Numbered from the stretch's first letter, positions 8,976-19,015 are shown. The stretch is 64,000 nucleotides of DNA from Microbacterium sp. NIBRBAC000506063 (GCF_017968845.1 NZ_CP072876.1:1426001-1490000), one strand, 5' to 3'. Notes: generated by a model from the letters alone, not told the origin. A program made the numbers and translations.

Positions 8976-10610
8976 TCAGCCGGTGAGGCCGAGCAGCTCC
9001 AGAGGGTGGGTCAGGCGCCACCAGATGCTCGGGCCCTCGATCGGAGCCGCGAGAGAAAGCGACGTGGCGTTCGTGTCGATCGGGCCGACCGTCGTGAGGG
9101 TGCCGACCCGGTCGCCGGCGTCGCGGTTCTCACCGAGGGCGAGATCGATCCGGGTCGTCGCCGTCGCACCGTCCCACAGCACGACGCGGGTGGGCTGATC
9201 GGTCACGATGTCGACCGCCTCGCCCCATGCCGTCGTGACCTCGCCGGCGATGGTCCCGGCCGCCACCGTGGGCGGCTGCGTGGCGAGGGCCTCCTCGACC
9301 TGCGCGAGCAGCGACTCCGTCTCGGCCTCTCGCGCTGCCATGGTCGGCTGCCCGATCACGGCGACCGAGATGGGCACGATCGTCTCGCCGACGACGATCT
9401 CCTTCGTCGTCAGGACGTTCCAGTAGTCGGTCTCCAGACCGCTGCGCTCTTTGCTCATCGAGCCGGTCTTGACGCCTGTCACTCCCGTGGTGCCCACGAG
9501 CGGGTTGGTGTTCTCGACCTCCCCGGCGCCGGGGATCGTCGCCACGGGAGTGCTGACGATCTCCCGGATCACGGGATTGGCCATCGCGATCTCCGCCAGC
9601 TTGACCAGCGAGGCGGGGTCGGCGGTGTTGCGCGGATCGATGCCGCTCGAGTCGACGAGCTCGATGCCGTCGAGCCCGCGGTTGTGGAGCCAGTCCCTCG
9701 CCGCGGCGGCGAAGTTGTCGTTCGATCCCCAGATCTCGCGGGTGAGACGCTCGATGTAGTTGTTCGCCGAGCCGAGGAGCGTCCCCTGCAGCAGCTCGTA
9801 CTGGGTGAGCGTGCCGCCCACCGGCACGTTCAGCGCGGACTCGTTTCGGCTCAGATACTGCCAGTAGTTGTTCGAGTCGGCCCACGTGAAGCTGTAGGAG
9901 GGCCCGGACTCGCCGACGCTCAAGGGCTGACGGTCCAGCACCATCAGGCTCGAGACGACCTTGGCGATGCTGGCGATCGGGGCCGTGTCCGAGGTGGATG
10001 CGACCGCGCCCACACCCTCGATGCCGATCGAGCCGCTGCCGCGGGACGACCACGAGATGTCGGCGGCGGGGCTCGTCGCCGGGACGACCTCGACGGCGGC
10101 GATGCGCGGGGCGACCTCGTGCAACGGCCACACGATCATCGTCGTCGCGTAGGCGCCGAGAAGAGCGGCGAGGGCGGCCGCCGGGACCACCAAGGAGGGC
10201 CGCAGAGCCGACCGACGCGGGGCGTCGGCCAGCAGCGAGGGGGCGTCGGTGGTCTCGAAGGCGCCGACGGATGCCGGTGTGAGTCGGTCAGCGGTCAGCC
10301 AGGCGAGAGCGGTGGGAGCGGCGTCGCTGTCGGCCCATCGGACGGCAGCGGAGTTCGTGTCCGGGAGGGCGACCGTCGCATCGGGCTCCGGGGCGAAGAG
10401 CTGTGTCGTGGCATCCGACCCCGCATCCGGGGCGTGGAAGGGAACGGTCTCGGTGGTGGCGGAGGCCGGCGAGACGGGCGGTGTCGGAGCCTCCCCGACC
10501 GCCGGGGAGATCGCCGAAGGGGGCGACGGCTCAGTGGCTGCCGCCTGGCGTTCACGCAACTGCCGACGCGTCAGCGCGCCGGTCTGCGGACGTGAATCGG
10601 GGGAGGTCAC
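8976..10610 (-). CDS. D-alanyl-D-alanine carboxypeptidase-like penicillin-binding protein
   Basis: Membrane-anchored SxxK serine peptidase, 544 residues. The first 135 residues are low-complexity and cytosolic, a single membrane helix lies at about 138-160, and the catalytic domain faces outside. The active-site motifs are SIAK (214-217), SAN (281-283) and KTG (381-383), in the normal order for DacA/DacC-type enzymes that trim peptidoglycan side chains. The last 120 residues resemble the beta-rich C-terminal domain of such proteins. GTG at 10610 is seven bases after TAATCT on the minus strand, so a leaderless start is likely. It is divergent from the thiamine transporter operon. Confidence 0.85.
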   Translation of the reverse strand: MTSPDSRPQTGALTRRQLRERQAAATEPSPPSAISPAVGEAPTPPVSPASATTETVPFHAPDAGSDATTQLFAPEPDATVALPDTNSAAVRWADSDAAPTALAWLTADRLTPASVGAFETTDAPSLLADAPRRSALRPSLVVPAAALAALLGAYATTMIVWPLHEVAPRIAAVEVVPATSPAADISWSSRGSGSIGIEGVGAVASTSDTAPIASIAKVVSSLMVLDRQPLSVGESGPSYSFTWADSNNYWQYLSRNESALNVPVGGTLTQYELLQGTLLGSANNYIERLTREIWGSNDNFAAAARDWLHNRGLDGIELVDSSGIDPRNTADPASLVKLAEIAMANPVIREIVSTPVATIPGAGEVENTNPLVGTTGVTGVKTGSMSKERSGLETDYWNVLTTKEIVVGETIVPISVAVIGQPTMAAREAETESLLAQVEEALATQPPTVAAGTIAGEVTTAWGEAVDIVTDQPTRVVLWDGATATTRIDLALGENRDAGDRVGTLTTVGPIDTNATSLSLAAPIEGPSIWWRLTHPLELLGLTG

Positions 10611-10649
10611 CCGATCAAGATTACCTGTCGCGCTATGCTGGACCTGACA

Positions 10650-10738
10650 ACCACGGGAGTCCGGATAGCCGGGCTGAGAGGAAGCGAACCGCGCTTCGAC
10701 CGTCGAACCTGATCTGGGTCATGCCAGCGCAGGGAGGA
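10650..10738 (+). promoter_or_regulatory. TPP (THI-box) riboswitch
   Basis: The conserved thiamine pyrophosphate aptamer is clear: GGGAGTCC, then GGGCTGAGAGGAAGC (10671 on), then ACCTGATCTGGGTCATGCCA and GCGCAGGGAGGA. The 3' strand runs into GGAGGAG, the ribosome binding site of ykoE, so TPP binding may hide that site and block translation. A TATGCT hexamer at 10634-10639 is a plausible -10 element that places the transcript start just before the aptamer. Confidence 0.93.
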
Positions 10739-10744
10739 GATTCA

Positions 10745-11404
10745 ATGAACACGTCTGTGTCCGCATCCGCTCGTCCGGGCCTTCGGAACCGGGAGCTCTG
10801 GCGCTGGCGCGTCGTCGACATCGTCGTCGCCAGCGTCGTCGGTGTCGCCGCCGGCGCCATCTTCTGGGCCTGGGGCAACTTCGCCTGGCCGGGCCTGAGC
10901 CCTCTGCTCGCCTTCACCCCCGGACTCGAGGGTCTCCTGAGCGGCGGATGGCTCTTCGCCGGCGTGCTCGGCGGGCTCATCGTGCGAAAGCCCGGCGCTG
11001 CCGTCTACACCGAGGTCGTCGCCGCCGTGGTCTCCATGCTGATCGGCACGCAATGGGGATTCTCTGTTCTGATCTGGGGCTTCATTCAGGGGCTCGGCGC
11101 TGAGATCGGCTTCGCGCTGTTCCTCTACGGCAACTGGCGTCTGGCCGGAGCGCTCACCGCGGGCGCCCTGGCCGGTGTCGCCGTCGGCTTCCTCGACACC
11201 ACCTTCACGAGCCTCGCCGCGCAGATCTTCGAGGTGCGGGCGATCTACTTCGGCAGCGCGGTCGTCTCGGGCCTCCTGATCGCGGGCCTGCTGTCCTGGG
11301 TGATCGTTCGCGCACTGGCCGCGACAGGTGCGCTGGACCGGTTCGCCGCCGGGCGAGAGGCGCGAGTCGTCGCCGATGACGAGGACGATCCGACTTCGCC
11401 GTGA
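10745..11404 (+). CDS. ykoE: thiamine/HMP ECF transporter substrate-binding membrane subunit YkoE
   Basis: S component of an energy-coupling-factor importer for thiamine or its hydroxymethylpyrimidine precursor. It has 219 residues and about six hydrophobic helices, with WRVVDIVVASVVGVAAGAIF near the N-terminus and an acidic C-terminal tail. The function rests on the TPP riboswitch directly upstream and on ykoD and ykoC downstream, the known YkoEDC order. The ATG follows GGAGGAG at good spacing. The frame is intact. Confidence 0.9.
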   Translation: MNTSVSASARPGLRNRELWRWRVVDIVVASVVGVAAGAIFWAWGNFAWPGLSPLLAFTPGLEGLLSGGWLFAGVLGGLIVRKPGAAVYTEVVAAVVSMLIGTQWGFSVLIWGFIQGLGAEIGFALFLYGNWRLAGALTAGALAGVAVGFLDTTFTSLAAQIFEVRAIYFGSAVVSGLLIAGLLSWVIVRALAATGALDRFAAGREARVVADDEDDPTSP

Positions 11405-11411
11405 GGGCGAC

Positions 11412-12919
11412 GTGACTGACGCGCGATATCCCGGAGGCGCACTCGTCGAGGCGCGCGGGTGGGGCTGGCGTTACGGATCTCGTCGTCGGCCCGCTGTCGC
11501 CGGGCTGGACCTTCGGATCGAGCCCGGCGAGCGGGTCCTCCTGCTCGGGGCGAGCGGGGCGGGTAAGAGCACCGTGCTGCATGGTCTTGCCGGGGTGCTG
11601 GGCGACGCCCAGGACGGCGAGGAGGAGGGACGGCTGCTGATCGACGGCAGGCGACCCGTCGATGCCCGCGGACGCGTGGGCCTGGTGCTGCAGGACCCCG
11701 ACGCCCAGGTCATGCTGGCTCGGGTCGGTGACGACATCGCATTCGGATGCGAGAACCTCGGCGTCGCCCGCGATGAGATCTGGCGGCGCGTCGACGCCGC
11801 GATCGAGGCGGTCGGGCTCGACCTGCCGCGGTCGCATCCCACCTCGGCGCTGTCGGGCGGGCAGAAGCAGCGCCTGGCGCTGGCAGGCGTGGTCGCGATG
11901 CGGCCGGGACTCATCCTCCTCGACGAGCCGACGGCGAACCTCGACCCCGACGGCGTCGCGGAGGTACGGGACGCCGTGGCTCGCGTGGCCGCCGACACCG
12001 GTGCCACGCTCGTCGTGATCGAGCACCGCGTCGCCGTCTGGGCAGATCTGGTCGACCGGGTCGTCGTGCTCGGCCCGGGGACGGAGGGGGCGGGGTCATC
12101 GCCGACGGAGCGCCGGAGGCGATCTTCGACAGTCACGCGGAGGCGCTGACGGATGCCGGCATCTGGGTGCCCGGCGTGGAACCGGACCCGCCGTCGCGCC
12201 GTCGCACAGAGGTCGGGCCGGCGCTGCTGCGTGCGGAAGGACTCGCGGTCGGTCGCACTCCCTTCGGCTCCCGGAACGCCCGTGTCGTCGCCGGCGGGGT
12301 CGAGCTCGAGGTGCATGCGGGGCGGGCGTTGGCGGTCACGGGGCCCAACGGCGCCGGCAAGTCGACGCTCGCGCTCACGCTCGCCGGCCTCCTTCCTGCG
12401 GTCGGCGGGCAGGTGCTCGCCTCCGAGGGGCTGGCCGACGGAGCCGGCCCGGCGCCGATACGATGGCGGTCGCGCGAACTGCTCACCCGGATCGGCACGG
12501 TGTTCCAGGATCCCGAGCATCAGCTGCTCGCATCGACCGTGCGCGGCGAGCTGGAGGTCGGGCCGCGCGCCCTGGGGCTCTCGGAGACCGAGATCGCCGA
12601 GCGCACCGATGCGCTGCTGGACCGGCTGAGACTGCGGCGGCTGGCGAAGGCGAACCCCTACACGCTCTCGGGCGGCGAGAAGCGCCGGCTCTCCGTGGCG
12701 ACGGTGCTGGCCACGGCTCCCCGCATCATCGTGCTCGACGAGCCGACCTTCGGGCAGGACGCACGCACCTGGCGCGAGCTGGTCGCCCTCCTTGCCGAGC
12801 TGCTCGACGAGGGCACCGCCGTCGTCGCCGTCACACACGATGCGGACTTCGTCAGGGTGCTCGCCGACGCCGAGTTCCGGCTCGGCCACGGGCTCCGCCC
12901 GATCGTGGGGGCCGCATGA
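11412..12919 (+). CDS. ykoD: double-NBD ECF transporter ATPase YkoD, one apparent frameshift
   Basis: Energising subunit of the thiamine/HMP importer, made of two ATPase domains in one chain of about 500 residues. First domain: Walker A GASGAGKST (46-54), signature LSGGQKQRLAL, Walker B LILLDEPTANLDPDG. Second domain: GPNGAGKST, LSGGEKRRLSV, IIVLDEPTFGQD. The frame shifts near 12085 in a GGGGGCGGGG run between the domains; after it the text GVIADGAPEAIFDSH continues as expected. The GTG start lies eight bases after ykoE, and the stop overlaps the ykoC ATG, so the operon is coupled. Confidence 0.88.
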
Positions 12920-13704
12920 GCATGCTCACCGTCGACCTGCAGACCGGTCTGCTCGTGCGCACCAACGCCGTCGCCAAGCTCGCCGCGGCGCTCATCGTCA
13001 GCGTCACGCTGATGATGTCCATCGACTGGGTCTCGGCGGCAGTGGCCCTCCTCCTCACCGCCTGCCTGCTGCCGCTGACCGGGCTGGGTGCCCGCGGATT
13101 GTGGGTGCGACTGTGGCCGTTCGGGATCGTCGCCGCTCTCGCCGGTGTCACGACGTTGCTGTACGGGCGCCCATCGGGGGAGGTCTACTGGTCGTTCTGG
13201 CTGATCGCGATCAGCGACGGGTCGATCGAGCTCGCCGTCGCCGTAGTTCTCCGCGTGCTCGCCATCGTGATCCCCAGCGTGGTGCTGTTCATGACGACCG
13301 ACCCCACCGATCTCGCCGACGGGCTCGCCCAGATCCTTCGCCTGCCGGCCCGCTTCGTCCTCGGTGGCCTCGCGGGGATGCGGCTGGTCGGCCTGTTCAT
13401 GGAGGACTGGCGCTCGCTGGAGTCGGCCCGTCGCGCACGCGGGGTGGCCGATGCGGGGCGGCTGCGCAGATTCGCCGGTCAGGCCTTCGCGCTTCTCGTG
13501 CTGTCGATCCGGAGAGGTTCGAAGCTGGCCACCGCGATGGAGGCGCGCGGCTTCGGTGCGCGCGGCACGCGCACCTGGGCCCGCGAGTCGGTGTTCGCCG
13601 CGCGGGACTGGGCGCTCATCGCCGTGGCGGCTGCCATCGCGGTGACGGCCGTGAGCGCGGCCGTCTGGGCCGGCACGTGGAACTTCATCCTGGGTCTGGA
13701 CTGA
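12916..13704 (+). CDS. ykoC: ECF transporter transmembrane subunit YkoC
   Basis: T component of the thiamine/HMP ECF importer, 262 residues. It has four to five membrane helices and two cytosolic coupling-helix motifs with the Ala-Arg-Gly signature, seen here as SARRARGVAD and AMEARGFGARG. The first couples the ATPase to the membrane part. It is the last gene of the TPP-controlled operon and is intact. Confidence 0.9.
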   Translation: MSMLTVDLQTGLLVRTNAVAKLAAALIVSVTLMMSIDWVSAAVALLLTACLLPLTGLGARGLWVRLWPFGIVAALAGVTTLLYGRPSGEVYWSFWLIAISDGSIELAVAVVLRVLAIVIPSVVLFMTTDPTDLADGLAQILRLPARFVLGGLAGMRLVGLFMEDWRSLESARRARGVADAGRLRRFAGQAFALLVLSIRRGSKLATAMEARGFGARGTRTWARESVFAARDWALIAVAAAIAVTAVSAAVWAGTWNFILGLD

Positions 13705-13726
13705 TCCGTCCGCATCCTGCCGTGAC

Positions 13727-14463
13727 TCAGGTCGCGTTCCACAGCTCCCGGTAGAAGGCGATCCGCTCGCGGTCGGGTTCGATGCCGTAGGCCTCGACGA
13801 GCGCGTCCTCCCATCCGGGGCCGTAGTTCCATTCGGTGCTCATCGCGGCGACGGCGATGTCGGCCCACCGGTCGCCGACGCCGAGGGCGGCGAGGTCGAC
13901 GTGCCCGGCCCAGCGCCCGGTGTCGTCGAGCAGGGTGTTGGGGCAGCAGGCGTCGCCGTGGCAGACGACGAGCCGGTCGATGGAGGGCGCGTCGTTCAGC
14001 GCCTCCGGCACGACGATCCCGCGACGCCGGGCGTGCGCGATGCGTGCGGGCACGGTCCACTCCCAGGGGCACTCCTGCACCGGAAGCGCATCGTGCAGAG
14101 CCCGCAGCCCTTCACCGACCGCCTTCACCGCTGTGGCGGGCTCGGCGGTCCATCGTGCCGCGACAGCGCTCTCGCCCTCGATCGCCGTGGTGACGAGCCA
14201 CTCGTGCGTCTCGTCCTCGCCCTGGTCGAGCACGCGCGGCACGCGAATCCAGGATGCGGCCCACCGCATCCGCTCCGCCTCCTGCCGGAAGGACGCTTCG
14301 GCGTCGCGCGGCCCCATTTGATGTAGAAGCGCTCGCCGCTCGCGGGTGTCGCGTGGAAGGTCAGGCCGCCCAGCTGGTTCTCCCAGACGCAGCGCAGCCC
14401 GGCGTCGCCTGCCAGTTCGAGTACGCGATCGGGGACGGTGACCGGTTCGGAGGGAATCGTCAT
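13727..14463 (-). CDS. aminoglycoside 3'-phosphotransferase-like kinase, one apparent frameshift
   Basis: Small-molecule kinase of the APH family, about 245 residues. The C-terminal lobe has the Brenner-type catalytic motif VCHGDACCPNTLL and then HVDLAALGVGDRWADIAVA, whose Asp binds magnesium; both match APH(3')-type enzymes. The N-terminal lobe (ENQLGGLTFHATP, FYIKWGRATP with the ATP-binding Lys) is in another frame; the shift lies near 14320 in a GGCCCC run. Chromosomal actinobacterial members often have unknown substrates, so antibiotic resistance should not be assumed. A GGAGG lies seven bases before the ATG. Confidence 0.8.
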
Positions 14464-14496
14464 CCCTCATCCTCCCGCCTCTGCCCGGGTGCGTCG

Positions 14497-14862
14497 TCAG
14501 CCGGGCAACAGGCCCCGCAGTGCCTCCTCCAGGACGACAGCGTGGTTGTGCCGCTCATCATGCGCCGCATAGACGAGCGTGACGATCGGATGCCGCCGCA
14601 GCTCCTCCGCGAGCCTCGCCAGCGCGGGGGCGGTCTCGTGCGCGAGCTCGGCCCGGTAGCGGTCGGCGTAGGCGCCCCACTCGTCATCGGGCGCGGCGTG
14701 CCACTCGCGGCGCAGCTCAGGGCTGGGGGTGGTGTCCTTCGCCCACAGATCTATGGCCGCGCGCTCGGTGGAGACGCCGCGCGGCCAGAGCCGGTCGACC
14801 AGCACGCGGAACCCGTCGGAGGGATCGGCCGTGTCGTAGGCTCGCTTCACACGCAGTTCCAT
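14497..14862 (-). CDS. DUF488 family protein
   Basis: A 121-residue soluble protein. MELRVKRAYDTADPSDGFRV and LVDRLWPRGVSTERAAIDLW are the typical DUF488 opening, and it ends with HNHAVVLEEALRG. The molecular function of the family is not settled. The ATG at 14862 is chosen because the family starts there; an upstream ATG at 14916 would add 18 unrelated residues. It stands between the kinase and a divergent SDR gene, with no clear operon partner. Confidence 0.85.
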   Translation of the reverse strand: MELRVKRAYDTADPSDGFRVLVDRLWPRGVSTERAAIDLWAKDTTPSPELRREWHAAPDDEWGAYADRYRAELAHETAPALARLAEELRRHPIVTLVYAAHDERHNHAVVLEEALRGLLPG

Positions 14863-14958
14863 GCCCCCAGCCAACACCGCGCGCGGGGTCGTTTCCACGC
14901 TGAGACTGGAGACCATCTAAGCTGGAACTGAGTTGCACCTCGTTCGAAGGAGAACCGA

Positions 14959-15720
14959 ATGCAGATTTCCGGATCCGGCGCCCTCATCACCGGCGGCGCC
15001 TCCGGCCTCGGCCTCGCCGCCGCGCAGCTGCTCGCGGAGGCTGGAGCCCACGTCACCCTCCTCGATCTGCCGGGCTCGCCGGGCGCCGAACGCGCCGAAG
15101 AGCTCGGCGGCCTCTTCGCCCCGGGCGATGTGACCAGCGCATCGGATGCCGCATCCGCCGTCGCCGCGGCGCAGGCCGCCGCGCCGCTGCGCATCGTCGT
15201 CAACTGTGCGGGCATCGCCCCGCCCGCGAAGGTCCTCGACCGCGAGGGCAACCCCGGTTCGCTCGAGGACTTCGAGCGGATCATCCGCATCAACCTCGTG
15301 GGCACCTACAACGTCACCGCGCAGGCGGCGTCGGTGATCGCGAAGAACACCCCTGATGCGACCGGCGACCGCGGCGTCGTCGTCAACACCGCGAGCGTCG
15401 CCGCCTTCGACGGCCAGATCGGCCAGCCCGCGTACTCGGCGAGCAAGGGCGGCGTGCACGCGATGACGCTGCCGATCGCGCGCGAACTGGCGCGCTACGG
15501 CATCCGGGTCTGCACGATCGCCCCCGGCATCATGGAGACGCCGATGCTCAAGGGCCTGCCCGAGGCCGCGCAGGAGTCCCTCGGCCAGCAGGTGCCGTAC
15601 CCCTCCCGGCTCGGTCGCCCCGAGGAGTACGCGCAGCTCGTGAAGCACATCGCCGAGAACGGCTACCTCAACGGCGAGACCATCCGCATCGACGGCGCCA
15701 TCCGCATGGCCCCGAAGTGA
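14959..15720 (+). CDS. SDR dehydrogenase, 3-hydroxyacyl-CoA/HSD10-like
   Basis: NAD(P)-dependent short-chain dehydrogenase, 253 residues. The cofactor motif TGGASGLG is at about 11-18, NCAG follows, and the catalytic YSASK is present. The text [20 protein letters not shown] and [20 protein letters not shown] closely follows the HSD17B10/3-hydroxy-2-methylbutyryl-CoA dehydrogenase group, which acts in branched-chain (isoleucine) and fatty acid oxidation. GAAGGAG precedes the ATG. A second SDR gene starts 27 bases later, so the two form an operon. The frame is intact. Confidence 0.88.
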   Translation: MQISGSGALITGGASGLGLAAAQLLAEAGAHVTLLDLPGSPGAERAEELGGLFAPGDVTSASDAASAVAAAQAAAPLRIVVNCAGIAPPAKVLDREGNPGSLEDFERIIRINLVGTYNVTAQAASVIAKNTPDATGDRGVVVNTASVAAFDGQIGQPAYSASKGGVHAMTLPIARELARYGIRVCTIAPGIMETPMLKGLPEAAQESLGQQVPYPSRLGRPEEYAQLVKHIAENGYLNGETIRIDGAIRMAPK

Positions 15721-15746
15721 CCCCCACCCCATTCGAAGGAGCGACG

Positions 15747-16585
15747 ATGACCGAGAAGAAACTCGCCGGCAAGACCATCCTGATGTCGGGCGGCAGCCGC
15801 GGCATCGGCCTCGCGATCGCGCTGCGCGCGGCATCCGACGGCGCGAACATCGCGCTCATGGCCAAGACCGACACCCCGCATCCGAAGCTCGAGGGCACGG
15901 TGCACACCGCAGCCGAGGCGATCCGCGCCGCGGGCGGGCAGGCGCTGCCGATCGTCGGCGATGTCCGCAACGACGACGAGGTGACCGAGGCGGTCCTGAA
16001 GACGCAGGGCGAGTTCGGCGGCATCGACATCGTCATCAACAACGCCAGCGTCATCGACCTGTCGGGCTCGCTCGACCTGGCCGCGAAGAAGTACGACCTC
16101 ATGCAGGACGTCAACGTGCGCGGCACCTTCATGCTCTCGCGCGCGGCGGTGCCGATCCTGAAGGGCGCGGAGAACCCGCACATCCTCTCGCTCTCGCCCC
16201 CGCTGAACCTCAGCCCGAAGTGGCTGGGCGCGCACACCGGATACACGCTCGCGAAGTACGGCATGACGATGACGACGCTCGGGCTCGCCGCCGAGTTCGC
16301 CGCAGACGGCATCGCCGCCAACGCCCTCTGGCCTCGCACCACGATCGCGACCGCCGCCGTGCAGTTCGCGCTCGGCGGCGACCGCATGATGAAGGTCAGC
16401 CGTACGCCCGAGATCTACGCGGATGCCGCCTACGAGGTCATCACCCGGCCCGCCCGCCAGTACTCGGGTCAGACGCTCATCGTCGAGGACGTGCTGTCGG
16501 ATGCCGGCATCACCGACTTCTCCGGCTACGCCGCCGTGCCCGGCACCCCGACGAGGAGCTCTTCCCCGATATCTTCTTGGACTGA
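15747..16585 (+). CDS. SDR oxidoreductase, HSDL2-like, frameshift near the 3' end
   Basis: Short-chain dehydrogenase of about 279 residues. It has SGGSRGIGLAIA, NNASVIDL and catalytic YTLAK, with HILSLSPPLNLSPKW before the tyrosine, a feature of the HSDL2 (hydroxysteroid dehydrogenase-like 2) group. The reaction is unknown; a role in fatty or branched acyl metabolism is inferred from the neighbour. The frame shifts near 16545 in a CCCCG run, and the corrected tail reads TPDEELFPDIFLD, a normal ending for this group. GAAGGAG precedes the ATG. Confidence 0.85.
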
Positions 16586-16623
16586 TGCGCCCCGCCCCCT
16601 CGCACGGCCGATAGCGTGGTTCC

Positions 16624-17636
16624 ATGGTCAACTATCGCTACCTCGGCAACAGCGGATTCAAGGTCACGGAGATCACCTACGGCAACTGGGTGACGCACGC
16701 CTCACAGGTCGACGACGCGGCGGCCATCGCCACGGTGCACAAGGCGCTCGACCTCGGGATCACCAGCTTCGACACGGCCGACACCTATGCGAACACCGCC
16801 GCGGAGGTCGTGCTCGGCAAGGCACTCGCCGGCATCCCGCGTGAGCAGCTGGAGATCTTCACCAAGGTCTACTGGCCCATCGGCAGGAAGGGCCGAACGA
16901 CCAGGGGCTGTCGCGCAAGCACATCTTCGACGGCATCCACGGTTCGCTCAGGCGCCTCGGCGTCGACTACGTCGACCTGTACCAGGCGCACCGCTATGAC
17001 TACGAGACCCCGCTCGAAGAGACCATGCAGGCCTTCGCCGACATCGTCCGGCAGGGCAAGGCGCTCTACATCGGCGTGAGCGAGTGGACGGCCGAGCAGC
17101 TGCGCGAAGGGCATGCGCTCGCGAAGCAGCTGGGCTTCCAGCTCGTGTCGAACCAGCCGCAGTACTCCGCGCTGTGGCGGGTGATCGAGGGGAAGGTCGT
17201 CCCGACCTCCGAAGAGCTGGGGATCTCGCAGATCGTCTGGTCGCCGATGGCGCAGGGCGTGCTGTCGGGCAAGTACCTGCCGGGTAAGGCGCTGCCGGAG
17301 GGGTCGCGGGCCACCGACGACAAGAGCGGCGCCCACTTCATCAAGGGCTTCCTGAACGACGAGGTGCTCACGGCGGTGCAGAAGCTCCGACCGATCGCCG
17401 AGGAGGCCGGCCTCACGCTTCCGCAGCTCGCGATCGCGTGGGTGCTGCAGAACCCGAACGTGTCGGCCGCGCTCGTCGGTGCCTCGCGCCCCGAGCAGCT
17501 CGAGGATTCGGTAGGGGCCTCCGGGGTCGTGCTGGACGCGGCGGTCAAGACGGCTGTCGACGAGGCGCTGGCACCTGTCGCGGTGACCGATCCCGAGGAG
17601 ACGTACAAGGTCTCGCCGAAGGGCCGCCCGGCCTGA
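16624..17636 (+). CDS. aldo/keto reductase, potassium-channel-beta-like group, one apparent frameshift
   Basis: NADPH-dependent carbonyl reductase of about 337 residues with a TIM barrel. The catalytic residues sit in FDTADTYAN (Asp50, Tyr55), TKVYW (Lys81) and YQAHRYD (His). The length and the text GLSRKHIFDGIHGSLRRLGV place it in the AKR6/YghZ-like group. The frame shifts near 16885 at GCAGGAAGGG. ATG lies six bases after TAGCGT, which points to a leaderless message of its own. The substrate is unknown; detoxification of aldehydes is one possibility. Confidence 0.88.
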
Positions 17637-17660
17637 GTCGTTCCGGGCCGGTCGCTGCGT

Positions 17661-18058
17661 CTACCCCTCGGGATCAGGAGCGTGGCATGCGGCAGCGCCT
17701 TGTGCAGCCCTTCGTCGAGCGTCGCAAGACGGCCTCCGTGGTGCACGGCGAGCCCTGCGAGATAGGCGTCCGTCACCTGACGGTGCCCGACGATGTGGCC
17801 GACATCGATGTCCGCGAGCGAGAGGTCGTCCGCCCAGAACTCAAGGCGCGGGTTGTCGTGCATCGCGCTCAGGAGAGCGTTGACGCTCGACGCCGTGACT
17901 CCGATGCGCACCAGGTAGCGCATGAGGGCGCCCTCGACGATGGGTGACACCGCGGAGCGCTCCACATCGTGGAACCACGAAGTCACCCTGTCGAAGTGCT
18001 CATGCTCGGAGATCGTGAGCGCGATGAGCGCATTGGCGTCGAGGAGGTACGGGGTCAT
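17661..18058 (-). CDS. vapC: VapC-type PIN-domain ribonuclease toxin, frameshift at the end
   Basis: Toxin of a type II toxin-antitoxin pair: a PIN-domain RNase of about 132 residues. The first acidic residue is in LLDANALIAL at the N-terminus, a conserved Glu is in SPIVEGALMRYLVR, and the C-terminal part has DAYLAGLAVHHGGRLATLDE. The start overlaps the vapB stop (ATGA). Read without correction the frame runs on into the aldo/keto reductase gene; one missing G in the run at 17664-17667 would give LLIPRG and a stop at 17661, the normal length. Confidence 0.85.
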
Positions 18059-18284
18059 TCTTCTTCCAGCGCGGCGGCGATGTCGGCATCCGTTACTGCG
18101 CGCCCGATGCTGATGACCGGCATGCCCGAACGCGGGTCTCGTGAGAACTCGACTTCGACCTCGAGTCGAGCCAGCCCGTGCATCGTGAGGTCGGCCAAGA
18201 CCTGAGACATCGACTGGCCGCGCGAGGCGGCGAGTTCGCGCACCCGCTGATGAGCGGCGGGGGGAGGTCGACCGTCGTACGCAT
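18055..18284 (-). CDS. vapB: VapB-type antitoxin, one apparent frameshift
   Basis: Antitoxin partner of the PIN toxin, about 76 residues. It starts MRTTVDLPP, a ribbon-helix-helix opening, and continues HQRVRELAASRGQSMSQVLA with an acidic C-terminal tail DADIAAALEEE that would wrap the toxin. The frame shifts near 18255 in GGCGGGGGG. ATG lies six bases after TATCCT, so it is probably leaderless. VapB-VapC complexes normally repress their own promoter; two 11-base direct repeats lie just upstream. Confidence 0.82.
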
Positions 18285-18304
18285 GCGACAAGGATAGCAT
18301 CACA

Positions 18305-18326
18305 GATGATGCAAGGATGATGCAAG
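18305..18326. repeat. two tandem 11-base repeats upstream of vapB (possible operator)
   Basis: GATGATGCAAG occurs twice without a gap (18305-18315 and 18316-18326), about 10 bases upstream of the predicted vapB -10 element at 18291-18296. Tandem sites in this place fit an operator for the VapBC complex; binding itself is not shown. Confidence 0.5.
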
Positions 18327-18377
18327 AGGTGTGATCCCGGCTCAGAACGGCGTAGAACTCAGGAATCGGCGACGCGT

Positions 18378-19015
18378 TCAGGCGGTTCGCGCGGCGCGCA
18401 GCGCCTCGGCGAAGCGGACGGCGCGCTGCTCGATGGCGTCCCAGTCGGATGCCGCCAGCAGGGCGCTCGAGGCGAGATCGCCGCCGGCGCCGACGGCCAG
18501 CGCGCCCGCGGCGAACCAGTCGGCGACGTTGTCGGGGGTCACGCCGCCCGTGGGCATGAGGGGTGCGTCCGGGAAGGGGCCGCGCAGGGCACCGAGGAAC
18601 CCGGGGCCGCCGAGCGAGGCGGGGAAGATCTTGACCACGTCGACGCCCAGCTCGAGGGCGAGCATGACCTCCGACGGCGTGAGCGCGCCCGTCATCGTCA
18701 CCCGGCCCGTCGCGCGCATCGCCTCGGCGAGCGACGGCAGTGTGCCGGGGCTCACGAGGAACTCGGCTCCGGCATCCGCCGCCTGCTCGGCCTGTGCCGC
18801 CGTCGTGACCGTGCCGGCGCCGACGTAGGCGCTGTCGCCGTGGCGGGCGACGAGCTCGCGGATGACCGCGGGTGCGTCGGGGTCGAGAAGGTGACCTCGA
18901 TGCCGGTGACGCCCCGCGGATGATGGCCTCGGATGCCGTCAGCGCCGCCTCGGGGAGGGCGCACGAAGCACGGCGATGACCCTGCGGCGCGGGCGCGGTC
19001 GGTGCGGGTGCTCAT
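18378..19015 (-). CDS. KDPG/KHG-type aldolase, several apparent frameshifts
   Basis: Class I aldolase of about 213 residues, of the 2-dehydro-3-deoxyphosphogluconate/4-hydroxy-2-oxoglutarate aldolase family, which splits KDPG to pyruvate and glyceraldehyde 3-phosphate. The C-terminal part is clear: ELGVDVVKIFPASLGG with the Schiff-base Lys in VKIFPA, then LMPTGGVTPDNVADW. The N-terminal part (VIAVLRAPS, GVTGIEVTFSTP, GAGTV) is spread over other frames, with breaks near 18750, 18890-18905 and 18960. It stands beside the GntR gene and could be co-transcribed with it. Its link to the iolC locus is inferred only. Confidence 0.8.

Noticed and set aside
5060-9021. Long open frames opposite to the two exporter genes
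   Set aside because: They are His/Arg/Asp-rich reading of the complement of real genes, as common at this GC content; no family text or start signals.
17066-18325. VapC toxin with a 200-residue extension over the aldo/keto reductase gene
   Set aside because: One missing G at 17664-17667 restores a stop at the normal VapC length; the extension is antisense to a clear gene.
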